Assembly: GCA_020443295.1 (NCBI GenBank)
Contig: JAGRIJ010000066.1
Span: 1 to 64,000 of the forward strand
Reading direction: 5' to 3'
Source of the DNA: Alphaproteobacteria bacterium
Lineage (GTDB): Bacteria > Pseudomonadota > Alphaproteobacteria > Micavibrionales > Micavibrionaceae
Length of the DNA: 64,000 bases
This document shows positions 62,486 through 64,000 of this stretch, in pieces (position 1 is the first letter of the stretch; each line of letters starts with the position of its first letter). Made by a program: the position numbers and the translations under genes. The notes beneath the pieces are model-generated. The model was not told the origin of the DNA, searched no databases, and saw only the letters and a list, made by a program, of their open reading frames with translations.

Positions 62486-62696
62486 GATTTGTCTCCTTGT
62501 AATAGATCAAACGTTTCCAGCGGGGTTACTTGAGCGTGTTTGAAAAATTGGCCTTCCGTAAGGCATTATGGATGCAAATAGTTAACGCAACGTAAGCAGA
62601 ATAAAAAATCCCTCTTACTTTAGCCGGAAATCCGGTTTCTCATAGGATCCTTTTGATCCCGAGGATAAAAAGCATATTCATGTATGCATATTTTAA

Positions 62697-63428
62697 CTAT
62701 TGCCCCGGCGGGAGTTCCGGCAGTTGCTTCTGCTCTGCCAACATTATGGTTACCGTTCGTGCCCGTTCGGGATTCATGGCGGCCAAAACAGGCGAGAGCT
62801 TGCGTTCTGACATGTGAGACATGACTTCCACGAGTATATCGAGATCGAGCGTGTCGAATATACGCGCCGCATCCTTGGGCTTCATACCCTCATAGACTTT
62901 AACCAAGCTTTTTACACGGTTCTGTTCTTCTTCGGATTGCTGTTTGAGAAGCCCCTCGATTTCCTCTTTCAGCCTCGAAAGCTCCTTGTATTTACGGTCA
63001 AGTTCCTGTTCCGCAGCCTTCAGAAGCGCTTCGCGGGCCTTGAGTTCCTTTTCGAAACCATCCAGCTGGACGCGGCGCTTGGCCATATCCTCGATTACGT
63101 TTTTCTTGGCATCCGACAGGTCAACCGCCGAGTCTCCGGCATCTTTCCATTCGGGCATTTGTGCCGCATTGTCCTCGTAAACCAGCGGTTTCTTATCGCC
63201 CTTGGGGACTTCCGCCGCCGGGGTTTCCTGCGCGGGAGTTTCCATAGGGTCCGGACTTGCGGGGGCCTGTTGCATTCCGGATTCCGGGGGCGTCATCGTG
63301 TCTTCGGCATATGCCGGGCCGGAAAGACTTCTGAGGCCCGATACCACTTCCGCAAGCTTGAGTGAAAAGGTCAGCAGGCAAATCAGAATCAGCGCAGGAA
63401 GAAACTTATACGGATCAAACACCGCCAT
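62697..63428 (-). CDS. MotE-like flagellar protein (MgtE N-domain type)
   Basis: A 243-residue protein. One N-terminal helix (FLPALILICLLTFSLKLAEVV), a Pro/Ala/Glu linker, a long coiled coil (KELKAREALLKAAEQELDRKYKELSRLKEEIEGLL) and a C-terminal MgtE-N-like domain (KVYEGMKPKDAARIFDTLDLDILVEVMSHMSERKLSPVLAAMNPERARTVT). This matches the MotE family, chaperones for periplasmic MotC in some Alphaproteobacteria. Its ATG overlaps the stop of the upstream gene as ATGA. Confidence 0.88.
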   Translation of the reverse strand: MAVFDPYKFLPALILICLLTFSLKLAEVVSGLRSLSGPAYAEDTMTPPESGMQQAPASPDPMETPAQETPAAEVPKGDKKPLVYEDNAAQMPEWKDAGDSAVDLSDAKKNVIEDMAKRRVQLDGFEKELKAREALLKAAEQELDRKYKELSRLKEEIEGLLKQQSEEEQNRVKSLVKVYEGMKPKDAARIFDTLDLDILVEVMSHMSERKLSPVLAAMNPERARTVTIMLAEQKQLPELPPGQ

Positions 63429-64000
63429 CAGTTACGGCCCCCGTTCGCCGCCTTGCGCTTGTTTTTTCTCAGTGCCTCATAGAGTTCGCGTTCCGCCTGA
63501 CTTTGCAGGGCGGGCGGGATCGGCATTTCGTCATCGGTTTCATTCCACTCAGGGCTTTCATCAAATACATCCACGAATCCCTCGCGCATTTTTGCCACCT
63601 GAGAAGACCGGGTTCCCGTCAGGGGCGCCGTTTCAAAATCCCGATCATGGATGAAGAAGGAAGGAAAATCGGCCTCGACGTCTGCCTGAGGCGGGGGTGC
63701 AGCCTGTCTTTTTTCCGCAGATTTGACCGCGGCCGTTATCTGAGAAGCGGCTAAGGCGCTTTCCTGATCCGGTTCATCGATAAAACGTTTTTGCTGCCGG
63801 CCCAGATAAGGGGATTTCGCATCGAAACCTTCCACGATTTTGCGATTTTTTTCCGCCAGATCTTCAAGGCGTTTGGCCATATTGCCGCTGGCCTCGTTCA
63901 CCATTTTGAGTTCCTCGGATAACGCCCTTGCTTCCCGGATCGTGCCTTCAAGACTTTCGGCCTCCAGCGTTCCGGCGTGTTTGAGGTTTTTGATCGCCTG
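63428..64000 (-). CDS. DUF6468-like flagellar protein, 5' end outside the window
   Basis: The frame stays open from the window edge to the stop at 63428-63430, at least 190 residues. The edge part LKHAGTLEAESLEGTIREARALSEELK plus MVNEASGNMAKRLEDLAEKN is the helical core seen in DUF6468 proteins, which usually sit between fliM and motE. A disordered Pro/Gln/Glu-rich middle and a basic end (LRKNKRKAANGGRN) follow. A start at 63904 is possible but the upstream codons look coding, so the gene is probably partial. Confidence 0.75.
   Translation of the reverse strand, partial: QAIKNLKHAGTLEAESLEGTIREARALSEELKMVNEASGNMAKRLEDLAEKNRKIVEGFDAKSPYLGRQQKRFIDEPDQESALAASQITAAVKSAEKRQAAPPPQADVEADFPSFFIHDRDFETAPLTGTRSSQVAKMREGFVDVFDESPEWNETDDEMPIPPALQSQAERELYEALRKNKRKAANGGRN

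Noticed and set aside
62617..62660. Short inverted repeats CCGGA/TCCGG and GGATC/GATCC downstream of the MotE-like gene
   Set aside because: Stems are only 5 bp and the T run is too far away; not convincing as a terminator.

Overview
The window looks like the chromosome of an alphaproteobacterium of moderate GC content. Evidence includes a CckA-type hybrid kinase beside recA and the flagellar export genes, a TrcR/DUF1013 protein, a petABC bc1 operon, the ComF/GrxC/nitrilase and DUF1285/MoxR/DUF58/DUF4159 neighbourhoods, and a GTTC-N7-GTTC type SOS box upstream of recA. Placement below class level (for example Micavibrio-like) is a guess. I see no IS element, prophage, CRISPR array or rRNA.

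Layout. 1-9.8 kb is an accessory-like stretch: a cupin-like unknown, a large RTX/serralysin-like secreted protein with an AT-rich N-terminal half, an odd tRNA with an apparent UAU anticodon, an unknown gene coupled to an alpha/beta hydrolase, tRNA-Leu(CAA), DsbB, DUF1697, a small membrane protein, an HNH nuclease and a carboxylesterase. 9.8-25.8 kb is mixed housekeeping: LpxR-like deacylase, XRE regulator, HerA-like ATPase, cystathionine beta-lyase, nitrilase, glutaredoxin, UbiH-type hydroxylase, ComF, a 1008-residue methyltransferase fusion, an NDUFAF5-like methyltransferase, GloB, GMP reductase, DUF1192, TrcR, DUF465 and DUF924. 25.9-32.6 kb holds the bc1 complex, TrmL, HemF, an orphan ATP-grasp-like gene and the CCA-adding enzyme. 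32.5-39.9 kb is the DUF1285 / MoxR-DUF58-DUF4159-VWA cluster. 39.9-50.1 kb has a hybrid kinase with a LuxR-type regulator, Slt, DapA, SmpB, RecA and CckA. 50.2-64.0 kb is flagellar and chemotaxis: flhB-fliR-fliQ-fliE-flgC-flgB on the minus strand, a divergent FlhB-tail protein plus two small unknowns, fliO and fliP on the plus strand, then a TPR protein, two MotB-like proteins, CheZ, CheY, a MotE-like protein and a DUF6468-like gene that runs off the window.

How it fits together. The flagellar block encodes export-gate components, rod proteins, stator-like proteins and the CheY/CheZ switch, with CckA and TrcR as cell-cycle regulators. No single complete novel system is evident. The best leads are the mosaic RTX protein next to a UAU-type tRNA, the methyltransferase fused to two apparently duplicated Nudix-like segments, cytochrome b with two extra predicted membrane helices in its ef loop, and a CheZ whose C-terminus copies the CheY-binding peptide of FliM.
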